Shown here piece after piece: positions 8,306 to 16,575 of a DNA stretch of 64,000 nucleotides. The DNA lies in contig NZ_LMUI01000060.1 in the NCBI RefSeq assembly GCF_009765995.1, forward strand, positions 142,218 to 206,217, read 5' to 3'. The position numbers and the translations under genes were made by a program. Source of the DNA: Methylocapsa sp. S129. GTDB lineage: Bacteria > Pseudomonadota > Alphaproteobacteria > Rhizobiales > Beijerinckiaceae. The notes below the pieces were generated by a model, which was not told where the DNA came from, made no database searches, and saw only the letters and a program-made list of their open reading frames with translations. Each line of letters begins with the position of its first letter. The first letter of the stretch is position 1.

Positions 8306-9556
8306 TCAATGAAGGTTCGGCTGGGCGCCCGCGCCCTTTTCGTCGATAACATGGCCCGTCGCGAAACGATCGAGCCGATAGGCGGCGGCGACGGGATGCG
8401 ATTGGTCGCGCGCGATTAGATGGGCGAAGCACCAGCCGGAGGCGGGCGTCGCCTTGAAGCCGCCATAGCACCATCCCGCATTGAGATAGAGGCCGTGAAC
8501 CGGGGTGTGGTCGATGATCGGCGATCCATCCATCGACATATCCATGATTCCGCCCCAATGGCGCAGGACGCGGATGCGGCCGAGCCCCGGCCACAGAGCC
8601 ATGCCGGATTCCATTACGTCTTCGATCACCGGAAGATTGCCGCGCTGCGCATAGGAATTGTAGCCATCGATATCGCCGCCGAACACCAGCCCGCCCTTGT
8701 CCGATTGGCTGACATAGAAATGGCCGGCGCCGAAGGTTACGACCGTGTCGATCAGCGGCTTCAGGCCTTCTGAGACGAAGGCCTGCAGCACATGACTCTC
8801 GATTGGCAGGCGCAGGCCCGCCATCGCCGCCAGCCGCGAGGAGCTTCCCGCCACTGCGAGCGCCACTTTCCTCGCCCTGATGGGCCCGCGCGACGTCTCG
8901 ACGCCGTGGATGCCATCGGCGTCGATCGTGAGCCCGGTCACTTCGCAGTTCTGCACGATGTCCACACCGCACCGGTCGGCGGCGCGCGCATAGCCCCAGG
9001 CGACCGCGTCATGGCGAACCGAGCCGCCGCGCTTTTGCAGCAATCCGCCCTGAATCGGAAAGCGCGCGTTGTCGTAATCGAGGAACGGCAGCATTGCGCG
9101 CACCTGCTCGCGATCGAGCAATTCGGCGTCGGCCCCCGCCAGCCGCATGGCGTTGCCGCGCCTGGCGTAGGCGTCGCGCTGGGCATCGGAATGATAGAGG
9201 TTCAGCACGCCGCGCTGGCTGACCATGGCGTTGTAATTGATGTCCTGTTCGAGCCCCTCCCAGAGCTTCATCGACAACTCGTAGAAAGGCGTATTGCCCG
9301 GCAAGAGATAGTTGGAGCGAATAATCGTCGTGTTGCGCCCCACGTTTCCCGAGCCGATATGCCCCTTCTCCAGCACGACGATATTGGACAGGCCATGCTG
9401 GCTCGCCAGATAATAAGCGGTCGCCAGTCCGTGTCCGCCGCCGCCGACGATGATGACGTCATATTCGGGCCTGGGGTTCGCATCGCGCCAGACGGGTTTC
9501 CAGCCCCGGTGTCCCCTGAGCGTTTGCGCCGCGAGCGTGAAGATTGAATAGCGCAT
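8306..9556 (-). CDS. soxB: Sarcosine oxidase beta subunit
   Basis: The beta subunit (416 residues) carries FAD and the covalent FMN and is where sarcosine is oxidised. The FAD-binding motif IIVGGGGHGLATAYYLA is at 35-51. RHDAV at 181-185 holds the histidine (182) that corresponds to the covalent FMN attachment site described in other enzymes. ISAGWCYGGFK-type C-terminal text is present as NAGWCYGGFK. It is the first sox gene, and the SABATH-type methyltransferase ends 31 bases upstream, so they are probably co-transcribed. The gene order soxB-D-A-G is the usual one. Confidence 0.93.
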   Translation of the reverse strand: MRYSIFTLAAQTLRGHRGWKPVWRDANPRPEYDVIIVGGGGHGLATAYYLASQHGLSNIVVLEKGHIGSGNVGRNTTIIRSNYLLPGNTPFYELSMKLWEGLEQDINYNAMVSQRGVLNLYHSDAQRDAYARRGNAMRLAGADAELLDREQVRAMLPFLDYDNARFPIQGGLLQKRGGSVRHDAVAWGYARAADRCGVDIVQNCEVTGLTIDADGIHGVETSRGPIRARKVALAVAGSSSRLAAMAGLRLPIESHVLQAFVSEGLKPLIDTVVTFGAGHFYVSQSDKGGLVFGGDIDGYNSYAQRGNLPVIEDVMESGMALWPGLGRIRVLRHWGGIMDMSMDGSPIIDHTPVHGLYLNAGWCYGGFKATPASGWCFAHLIARDQSHPVAAAYRLDRFATGHVIDEKGAGAQPNLH

Positions 9557-9587
9557 GACGAATCCGATGGCTTTTGCGGGCGAGCGT

Positions 9588-10697
9588 CTAGCTGACCTTG
9601 GTGATTTCCATCAGGCAATGGACATAGTCCATGCGGTGGCCGTCGGGCGCCTGCGCCACATCCGCCTCATAGGCCCCGTAGAAATCATCAAGGATCGCCG
9701 CGCGCATATCAGCGGGACGGGCCGGATCGAGCGCGCCGGCGAACACCGTCTCCGACCAGGAGCGCAATGTCGGCACATAGGCCTTGGCGAAAGCCGCGGC
9801 GTCGCGATGATTGAGGTGGTCGGCGGCGTAGGGGCAGGGCGTCACGATCGTTGAGAGATGCCCAAGCCGCAATCCTGCCTTGGATACCGGGGAGTTCGCG
9901 TCGCGGAAAGGCGCGGCGAATTCGTCGGGCGTTTTATAGAACTGCTGGAAGGTCGCGTTGACATATTCGGCCTCGTTGATGCGTCCGGCAGCGAGCAGGC
10001 CGCGCCAGCGCCTTGCAAATTCGTCGAACATGTTGACCCCGACCGTGGCGCCGAGATAGCGGCCTGCTTCGTCGACGCAGAAATTGGCGAGTAGAAGCTT
10101 GCCGCCCCGGCGCAATTCCCTGGCGCGACGCAAGAGGATCGTGTCCCAATCCGCGAGCCCCTGCGCGCGGAACTGCTCGCACTCGGCGGGAGCCGCGCCG
10201 ACGGCCTGGACGTGGTCCTTGATCATGCAGGGGCGCGCGCTGATCCAATGCATCGCGGTGGCGGAGAAGCCGAAGGACAGGCTGCCATCGGGAACGATCT
10301 GCCGATAGAAGCTGGTGCCGCTGCCGAAAATGAACAGGCCGGGAATATCGGCGAGCGGTTTGTCCGCTCGCTGGCCGAGCAGGCCTTGCGTCAAGCGGAA
10401 CAGAGCGGCGAAATCGTTGTGCGGCAAATCGGTGTAGGTGATCGTGATCTGGCGATCGGGTTCGCGCGCGCGTATCGCCTCGACCATGCGGCGCATCAAG
10501 TCGATCGACGTCCCGCCATCCGCTGCGCCGAAATCGGCGATGGAAAAGGGCTGCGCATCTGCGATCGCAGGCATGCGGCCGATCGCCTCGACGACGAGAT
10601 CGCCGACCTTGTCGATCACCGCCTTCGCGCCGACCGTGTTGGAGGAATAATAGCCTGCGCCCCGCATGGCGATCTTGGTTGCGCCCGTCGTATTCAT
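9588..10697 (-). CDS. SABATH-type (plant-like) S-adenosylmethionine methyltransferase
   Basis: This 369-residue protein matches the SABATH methyltransferase family, best known from plants (salicylate, jasmonate and caffeine-pathway enzymes). Visible blocks are MRGAGYYSSNT at the start (SAM/substrate binding), FSIADFGAADGGTSIDL (the SAM motif), TYTDLPHNDFAALF, then FYRQIVPDGSLSFGFS and TAMHWIS, the counterpart of the SFY...LHWLS region. A strong ribosome site (GAGGGGAG) precedes the ATG. Family members methylate small-molecule carboxylates or ring nitrogens. Here it lies between a DUF3726 gene and soxB in one operon. A methyltransferase next to a demethylating oxidase is unusual, and its substrate is unknown. 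Confidence 0.8.
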   Translation of the reverse strand: MNTTGATKIAMRGAGYYSSNTVGAKAVIDKVGDLVVEAIGRMPAIADAQPFSIADFGAADGGTSIDLMRRMVEAIRAREPDRQITITYTDLPHNDFAALFRLTQGLLGQRADKPLADIPGLFIFGSGTSFYRQIVPDGSLSFGFSATAMHWISARPCMIKDHVQAVGAAPAECEQFRAQGLADWDTILLRRARELRRGGKLLLANFCVDEAGRYLGATVGVNMFDEFARRWRGLLAAGRINEAEYVNATFQQFYKTPDEFAAPFRDANSPVSKAGLRLGHLSTIVTPCPYAADHLNHRDAAAFAKAYVPTLRSWSETVFAGALDPARPADMRAAILDDFYGAYEADVAQAPDGHRMDYVHCLMEITKVS

Positions 10698-10778
10698 CTT
10701 GATGCTCCCCTCAGCGATGGCGACGGCTTCGGACTCGTCGTCGATGGAACTGTGACGCGGATACGCAAGCTCATATTT

Positions 10779-11426
10779 CTACTCTTCATCGACGCTGCCG
10801 CCTCCAGCGCCCATGGCGCGCGAACTCTCGCTCGCCGGCACGTTTACACGCGCGGCGAAGGAGCCGAGGGCGGTCAGGACTACGTCATCTACGATCGTGC
10901 GCCGTGGCGGCCGCGTTTCTCTCGACGGGGCCGCGCCTGGCGAAATCGTGACATCGGCGGCCGGCGTCAGCCAGGCGCCACCTGGCGCTTTCGGCATGAC
11001 GCCTTGCCGGTCGACCCACGCCGACGCCGTCGGCCAGGCGACCTCGAAACCGCCTGCGGCGCTCGGCGCGGCGAGCACGCCGACGATCCAGATGGGAAGG
11101 CCGACGTTCCTGAGATGCATGAGCGCAGCTTGCAGGATCGCAGGATCGTCGATCAGCAGCGCCGCGGTGCGCACCGGGCACAGCGTCGTCGTCGAGTCCG
11201 TTTCGGATCGATGCACTCGCCATTGTTCCGCCTGGGCCGGCGAAGGCGCCTGCATCGCTTCAGCTTTCTCGGCCAAGGCCAAAAGCGCATCCGCCCAGGG
11301 GAAGCCGCCCTGCGCCAATCGACGCGCGCCTCGTCCGATTTCCTCCGCCAGACCCCATGAGAAGCCGGCGCCGCGGCCGACTTTGGCGGCGAGGGACTCC
11401 ACTTCGTTGAGCGAAAGCTCGGTCAT
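10779..11426 (-). CDS. DUF3726 family protein
   Basis: This 215-residue protein starts MTELSLNEVESLAAKVGRG and continues with FSWGLAEEIGRGARRLA, which I recognise as the opening of the DUF3726 family, whose function is unknown. The ATG at 11426 overlaps the stop of the upstream 550-codon gene (ATGA), so translation is probably coupled. No signal peptide, membrane segment or catalytic motif is evident. Its fixed place between the unknown protein and the methyltransferase suggests an accessory role, for instance a partner or stabilising subunit of the 550-residue protein, but that is inference. Confidence 0.7.
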   Translation of the reverse strand: MTELSLNEVESLAAKVGRGAGFSWGLAEEIGRGARRLAQGGFPWADALLALAEKAEAMQAPSPAQAEQWRVHRSETDSTTTLCPVRTAALLIDDPAILQAALMHLRNVGLPIWIVGVLAAPSAAGGFEVAWPTASAWVDRQGVMPKAPGGAWLTPAADVTISPGAAPSRETRPPRRTIVDDVVLTALGSFAARVNVPASESSRAMGAGGGSVDEE

Positions 11427-13075
11427 GAGGCCGCTCCGCATTCCCGCGCGATGTCTTCCGGGAACGGCTCGCCGGCAAAAAGCGAAATGCGCAGCCAGCG
11501 GTCCGATCGCGGGTCGAAACGGCTAGCGCCGAAGAAGGCGAGCTTGCTGCGCAAAAGATCGATCGGCCGCATGCCGGCGTCGATCAGATTATCGCGAATT
11601 TCAGCATAGGGATGCCGCGCGGCGATCTGCGCGCGCCTGACGACGTGACGCCATTCGGGATGGCGCAGAAGGAAATCGGCGACGGCGATTGAAATGGGCT
11701 CCACTTCAAGCGCGCGAGAAAGCTTGGCAATGTCGCGCGCGATCGCCAAAGGCTGCTCGCGTTCGGCGCCCGGCTCGTTCAGGCGCTCGCCGAGGCGCGG
11801 CTCGAGCTTTTCGGCCGATACGTACCAGAAACGCGCATTCGCCTCTTCCGAGCTGAAATCATAGCGCCGCGTCCAGGCATAGTCTCGCGCGATCAGCGCC
11901 CTCAGCGCGCCGCAACTCATGGCGCCGTCGATGCGGAAGGATTGGCTTTCGTCGGCCCCCATGCTTTCGGCGAGGTCGTCGATCAGTTCGCCATGCGGCT
12001 CCAGGATCAAGGCGACGGTCGCCTCCTGACCCTCGAGCGAAAAATTCGCTTCGGCGAAACGATAGAGCGCGTCCCAGGGAAGGGCGGCGCCGCGGGTGAC
12101 GTCGGCTGCGATTCGCTCAAGGGTGGCGAGGTCGGCGTCGAGCGCGGCGATCGCCTCCGCCTGGCGCGTGTCGGCGGTGCGCCAGGTGCGAACCTTGCTC
12201 TGCATGGCGGCGAGGGCCGCCAGAAAGCCGGCTTGCGTGGCGCCGCTGGCCGCAGGTTGCGCGCGCACGCGGGCGAGCGCGGCTTCCCGCGCATGAAACC
12301 AATTGTGCATCAGCACGGGGTGGCGCACCAGAAATGGGGCCATGCCGAGCCCGGTGGCGTTGCCGACGCCGAGGCTGCGCTGCAGCGCCGGGTCTAGCTG
12401 CGCCGCGTGTCCTGACGCGCGTCGCGCGGCGACATGTTCGGCAAGATCGATCGTGAAGGAACGGATGAGCCAGACCGTCAGCATTTCGGCCTGGAACGGG
12501 CCGGACAATTCGGGACGTTCCGCGATCTCCTCGCGATCGGCGATGCCGAACTTGCCATTGCCGTAAACGGCGGTGGTGCGCATGAGATAGCCGACGCTCG
12601 CCAACAGCGCGGCACCCGGCTGTTCGCCTTTCGCCAGGGCGTCGACGACGGCGTCAAACAGCCTGACGCTCTTGTTGGCGCGGGCCAGCACAAGGTCGCG
12701 CGCGCAATAGCGGCCGGCTTCCTGCAACGGAGCATTCTGACGCAAGCGCGCGATCTCGTCCGCGTCGGGGACGCCGTCGTAAAGGACATAGCTCGTGTCC
12801 CAGGCTTCGGCGATGACGCGATCGGTTCGCTGCGCGTCCTCCAATGGCGTTGAGAAGGCGACGAGGCAGTAAGTTCGGCGCGGCGTCGCCACGCTGTAGA
12901 CGGCATGGCCATAGCCCGCGTCGCTTATCGCCCATTCGGCGCTCCTGACCCGCCAGCGCTCTCGCGCCGCCCTTCGCATCAGAGTTCGCAAGAAACTCAG
13001 ACGTGTCGGATGCGAAGCGCCGAGCCGTTCGAGCCGCATGACGACGTCTGGAGGTCTCAATGCGATCGCGTTCAA
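11423..13075 (-). CDS. Conserved-looking protein of unknown function, about 550 residues
   Basis: I do not recognise this protein. It is a soluble, mostly helical-looking chain with no signal peptide or membrane segment. Notable stretches are YGHAVYSVATPRRTYCLVAFS (near 55-75), the HAREAALARVRAQP region after HPVLMHNW, and SLEGQEATVALILEPHGELIDDLA. The TTG at 13075 follows the upstream dehydrogenase stop by one base; an ATG at 13039 (538 residues) is the alternative. It overlaps the DUF3726 gene by four bases. The conserved operon context and full-length open frame say it is real. Given the neighbours it could be an enzyme or a large subunit acting on the pathway substrate, with DUF3726 as partner. 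Confidence 0.7.
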   Translation of the reverse strand: MNAIALRPPDVVMRLERLGASHPTRLSFLRTLMRRAARERWRVRSAEWAISDAGYGHAVYSVATPRRTYCLVAFSTPLEDAQRTDRVIAEAWDTSYVLYDGVPDADEIARLRQNAPLQEAGRYCARDLVLARANKSVRLFDAVVDALAKGEQPGAALLASVGYLMRTTAVYGNGKFGIADREEIAERPELSGPFQAEMLTVWLIRSFTIDLAEHVAARRASGHAAQLDPALQRSLGVGNATGLGMAPFLVRHPVLMHNWFHAREAALARVRAQPAASGATQAGFLAALAAMQSKVRTWRTADTRQAEAIAALDADLATLERIAADVTRGAALPWDALYRFAEANFSLEGQEATVALILEPHGELIDDLAESMGADESQSFRIDGAMSCGALRALIARDYAWTRRYDFSSEEANARFWYVSAEKLEPRLGERLNEPGAEREQPLAIARDIAKLSRALEVEPISIAVADFLLRHPEWRHVVRRAQIAARHPYAEIRDNLIDAGMRPIDLLRSKLAFFGASRFDPRSDRWLRISLFAGEPFPEDIARECGAAS

Positions 13076-13076
13076 T

Positions 13077-14087
13077 TCAACCGACCCCGGCGAGGTTCAG
13101 CAGCGTGGCGTGCGCGGCCTCGCCGATGTCGACGCCATCCCGCTCGCTGTTCATTCTGGCGGCGCGGCGCCGGCCGCCGGGGAGGCGCCCGTTGGTCTCG
13201 GCGCCGAAAGCGGCAACGACAATCTCCAGGCGGTCGGCGAAAGCGCCGCCGGAAGAGGCATTGGGGGCGATGGCGATGAAGAACTGGCCGGTGCCTGGCG
13301 GTCCGCCGGCGGTTCCGGAAAACGGGCTCGCCACGACGCCTGGATTGGCGCCGGCGAGGCAAGCCGCGAAAACTTCAACCATCAGCGCGGCTCCGACCCC
13401 TTTGTAGCCGCCGGCCGGCGCCATCGTCCCGGTCAAGGCGGCGGCGGGATCGATGGTCGGCTTTCCCTCGGCGAACGCCCAGCCTTCCGGGATAGGCTCG
13501 CCGGCGCGCGCGCGTTTCATGACTTCGCTCTTGGCGACGACGCTGGCGCTCTGGTCGATGACGAAACGCGCCGCGCCGTTGCCGTCGGGAACGGCGAGCG
13601 ACCAGGGATTGGTGCCGAGCGCTGGTTTTCGCGCGCCCCAGGGCGCGATCGAGGCGGGCGCATTGGTGAAACCGAGCGCGACCACACCCGCCTTCGCGAG
13701 GCGCTCGGTGTGATAGCCAAGGACTCCACAATTATAGGAATTGCGGATGGCGAGGCTCGCGACGCCATTGGCCGCCGCCGCGGCGATCAGCGCGGGCAGG
13801 CCAAAGTCGATGGCGGCATGGGCGAAGCCCGAATGCGCATCGACGACGAGGCTTGCCGGCGCCGCCCTCGACAAGACCGGCAGCGCCTCGCCGACGACCT
13901 TGCCGCAGGTGAGATGCTCGCAATAGGTCGGCAGATACATCAGGCCATGCGATCGCAGGCCGTCGCGCTCGGCCGCCGCGATGCCAGCCGCCAGCGCCTC
14001 GGCCTGGCTTTCAGAGGCGCCGTGATTGCGCAAAGCCCGGGCGGCGAGCGAGGCGATCTCGGCGACGGATAAGATGTGAGCGCTCAT
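13077..14087 (-). CDS. Ldh2-family NAD(P)-dependent oxidoreductase
   Basis: This 336-residue protein belongs to the malate/L-lactate/ureidoglycolate dehydrogenase (Ldh2) family, which also contains delta1-piperideine-2-carboxylate reductase and N-methyl-amino-acid dehydrogenases. Supporting blocks are LRSHGLMYLPTYCEHL, PWGARKPALGTNPWSLAVP, the E-G-W-A-F-A-E-G-K-P-T segment and MAPAGGYKGVGAALMVEV. The usual NSNHFG motif, which carries a catalytic histidine, reads NSYNCG here, so that histidine appears to be Asn. It is the first enzyme gene after LysR and is followed one base later by the unknown protein. In this setting a cyclic imine or N-methyl amino acid substrate is plausible. Confidence 0.82.
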   Translation of the reverse strand: MSAHILSVAEIASLAARALRNHGASESQAEALAAGIAAAERDGLRSHGLMYLPTYCEHLTCGKVVGEALPVLSRAAPASLVVDAHSGFAHAAIDFGLPALIAAAAANGVASLAIRNSYNCGVLGYHTERLAKAGVVALGFTNAPASIAPWGARKPALGTNPWSLAVPDGNGAARFVIDQSASVVAKSEVMKRARAGEPIPEGWAFAEGKPTIDPAAALTGTMAPAGGYKGVGAALMVEVFAACLAGANPGVVASPFSGTAGGPPGTGQFFIAIAPNASSGGAFADRLEIVVAAFGAETNGRLPGGRRRAARMNSERDGVDIGEAAHATLLNLAGVG

Positions 14088-14120
14088 TCGCTTTGGCCTC
14101 CCTCGGATGCGACGCGCTTA

Positions 14121-15020
14121 TCAAACCGCCGCATAGCCAAATTCCTTTGCGCATTCGCGCGTCAATTCGCGAATGTAGTTCAACAGTTTGGCCGTCGCGG
14201 GCTGCAGCGCCCGGCCCTCCCTGGCGATCCAGCCGACCGTGCGGCTGACGGCGGCGTCGGCGAGCGGCAGGAAACGAAGCTCGCGGCTGCATTGCCAACG
14301 GCACAGACGGGGCAGAATCGTCACGCCGAGACCAGCCTCGACCATCGCGAGGTTCGAATTGACGTTGCTGGCGATCAGCTTCGAATTGGCGGCGAGCTTT
14401 GAAACTTCTGGCAGCCCGAGCGCGGAGACGCTGCCATTCAGGATGAGGCCGCAGCCCTCGAGTTGCGTCCATTTCAGCGGACCCTTCTTTTTCGTCAACG
14501 GGTGATCGGCCCGACAGACGAAATCCAACGGCTCGCGAAAAAGCGCTTCAAAAGTCAGTTCGGGGCGTTTGTTGGCGAGCACGCAAAGCCCTACTTCGAC
14601 GACGCCATTCTCGACCGCGTCGACGATCGCGGAGGAATCGATGTCGCGCACATGAATGTCGAAGAGCCCCTCGGCCTGCCTGACCCGCGCAATCGCCCGG
14701 GGCAAAAGCGTCACGGCGACGGACGGCACGCTGGCGATGTCGCAGCGCCCGAGGCGATCGGCGGCGAAAGTCGTCATCGCCGAGCAGGCGCGCTCGTAAT
14801 GGGCGAGCACGCCGCGCGCCTCCTCCAGCACCACGCGGCCGACATTCGACAATGCGGATTTGCGCTCGCTTTCAAACAAAGGCGCGCCAATATCGAGTTC
14901 AAGCTGCTTGAGCGTCATCGAGACGGCGGAAGGCGTGCGATGGATATGATCGGCGGCCGCGCGAATGCCGCCGGTCTCGACGACGGCGACAAAGCTGCGC
15001 AAACCCGTCAGGCTGATCAT
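14121..15020 (-). CDS. LysR-family transcriptional regulator
   Basis: This 299-residue LTTR has an N-terminal winged helix (LRSFVAVVETGGIRAAADHIHRTPSAVSMTLKQLE at about 6-40) and a C-terminal effector-binding domain typical of the family. It is divergent from the aldehyde dehydrogenase and lies 33 bases ahead of the Ldh2-type gene on the same strand, so it may be the first gene of the long operon and also control the divergent one. A perfect inverted repeat in the intergenic region (15031-15047) is its likely site. Confidence 0.88.
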   Translation of the reverse strand: MISLTGLRSFVAVVETGGIRAAADHIHRTPSAVSMTLKQLELDIGAPLFESERKSALSNVGRVVLEEARGVLAHYERACSAMTTFAADRLGRCDIASVPSVAVTLLPRAIARVRQAEGLFDIHVRDIDSSAIVDAVENGVVEVGLCVLANKRPELTFEALFREPLDFVCRADHPLTKKKGPLKWTQLEGCGLILNGSVSALGLPEVSKLAANSKLIASNVNSNLAMVEAGLGVTILPRLCRWQCSRELRFLPLADAAVSRTVGWIAREGRALQPATAKLLNYIRELTRECAKEFGYAAV

Positions 15021-15030
15021 TATCGCCTCT

Positions 15031-15047
15031 GTTCAGGCAAACTGAAC
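15031..15047. promoter_or_regulatory. Candidate LysR box
   Basis: GTTCAG and CTGAAC are perfect inverted half-sites separated by five bases, and they contain the T-N11-A pattern of LysR boxes. A further TGAAC half-site lies at 15063-15067. The element is only eleven bases upstream of the regulator start and 80 bases upstream of the aldehyde dehydrogenase start, as expected for an autoregulating LTTR that activates a divergent gene. Confidence 0.6.
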
Positions 15048-15126
15048 ATTTATCAAAATAAATGAACTTGATTGAAATTGTGCCGATTGATTAGGTGAAG
15101 TCAATGAAATTCTGGGAAGCGCGCCA

Positions 15127-16575
15127 ATGATCGCCGGACGAAATCTCATCGCGGGACTATGGAGGGAAGGGGCGAGCGAAATCGAGGACCGCAATCCCTC
15201 GGACCTTGCCGATCTTGTCGGCTTATTTTCGCAAGCGTCTCCCGCTGATGTCCATGAAGCTGTCGCCGCCGCGCGCGAGGCCCAGCCGCAATGGGCCGCG
15301 ACGGGCCTCGAGGCGCGCGCCGCCGTGCTGGACGCGATCGGCCGGGAATTGATGGCGCGCTCAAAGGAGCTCGGTGAGCTGCTATCCCGGGAGGAGGGCA
15401 AGACCCTCGCCGAGGGGGTGGGCGAGGTCTATCGCTCCGGACAGTTCTTCACTTATTTCGCCGCCGAAACGCTGCGCATTCTTGGCGAGACGGCGGATTC
15501 GACGCGGGCTGGCGTCGAGGTGCTGGTGACGCGCGAGCCGTTAGGGGTCGTCGCGGTGATTTCGCCCTGGAACTTTCCGATGGCGACGGCGTCGTGGAAA
15601 ATTGCGCCGGCGCTCGCATTCGGCAACGCCGTCGTTTGGAAGCCCGCCAATATCACGCCCGCCAGCGCCTGGGCTCTCACCGAGATCATCCACCGCCAGG
15701 CCATCCCGGCCGGCCTGTTCAATCTCGTGATGGGGCCGGGCTCGGCGATAGGGCGCGAGCTCGCGGCCAAGGCGGAAATTCAAGGCCTGAGTTTCACCGG
15801 ATCTGGCGAAGTCGGCAGCGGCATCGCCGGCGCCGCGGCGGCGCGTTTCGTCAAACTGCAACTCGAAATGGGATCGAAAAATCCGCTCGTGATCATGGAC
15901 GACGCCGATCTCGATCGCGCCGTCGATCTTGCCGTAAACGGCGCTTTCGGCGGGACGGGGCAAAAGTGCACGGCCTCGTCACGGCTCATCGTGCATCGGC
16001 CGATCCATGACGCCTTCGTCGAGCGGTTCCTTGTGAAGACCAAGGCGCTGAAAGTCGGCCATGCGCTCGGGGAAGGCACACAAATGGGGCCGGTCGTCAG
16101 CCAGGCCCAACTCGACAGCAACCTCGCCTATGTCGCTTTGGCGCAAAGCGAAGGCGGAGAACTCGCGACCGGCGGCCATCAGCTCGAGAGAGCGGAAAAG
16201 GGCTATTACATGGCCCCAACTGTCTTCCTCAATACGACCCCTCGGATGCGCGTCAATCAGGAGGAAATGTTCGGTCCGATTACTTGCGTCCTGTCTGTCG
16301 CCGACCTCGACGAGGCGATCGATGTCGCCAATGATACGCTCTATGGCCTGACGGCCGGGATCGCGACGCGTTCGCTCGCCCGGGCGAGCAAATTTCGTCG
16401 GGCCTCGCGATCGGGCTGCGTCATGGTCAACCTGCCGACGGCCGGCACCGACTATCACGTGCCGTTCGGCGGAACCCGCGCATCCAGTTACGGCCCGCGC
16501 GAACAGGGGCGCGCCGCGGTGGAATTCTACACGCAGATGAAGACCTCCTACATTTACGCGGGTCCCGCACTATGA
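15127..16575 (+). CDS. NAD(P)-dependent aldehyde dehydrogenase
   Basis: This 482-residue aldehyde dehydrogenase has VISPWNFP (144-151), WKPANITPAS, FTGSGEVG, the catalytic Glu247 in LEMGSKNP and nucleophile Cys281 in GGTGQKCTASS. The text is closest to semialdehyde dehydrogenases of the alpha-ketoglutaric semialdehyde type, but the aldehyde is not known. It is divergent from LysR and overlaps the M19 homologue by four bases (ATGA), so both are one transcript. It would oxidise an aldehyde released by the pathway of the neighbouring operon. Confidence 0.88.
   Translation: MIAGRNLIAGLWREGASEIEDRNPSDLADLVGLFSQASPADVHEAVAAAREAQPQWAATGLEARAAVLDAIGRELMARSKELGELLSREEGKTLAEGVGEVYRSGQFFTYFAAETLRILGETADSTRAGVEVLVTREPLGVVAVISPWNFPMATASWKIAPALAFGNAVVWKPANITPASAWALTEIIHRQAIPAGLFNLVMGPGSAIGRELAAKAEIQGLSFTGSGEVGSGIAGAAAARFVKLQLEMGSKNPLVIMDDADLDRAVDLAVNGAFGGTGQKCTASSRLIVHRPIHDAFVERFLVKTKALKVGHALGEGTQMGPVVSQAQLDSNLAYVALAQSEGGELATGGHQLERAEKGYYMAPTVFLNTTPRMRVNQEEMFGPITCVLSVADLDEAIDVANDTLYGLTAGIATRSLARASKFRRASRSGCVMVNLPTAGTDYHVPFGGTRASSYGPREQGRAAVEFYTQMKTSYIYAGPAL

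Noticed and set aside
10212-11360. A 382-codon plus-strand frame across the methyltransferase/DUF3726 junction
   Set aside because: It crosses two minus-strand genes and their ribosome sites and has no domain.
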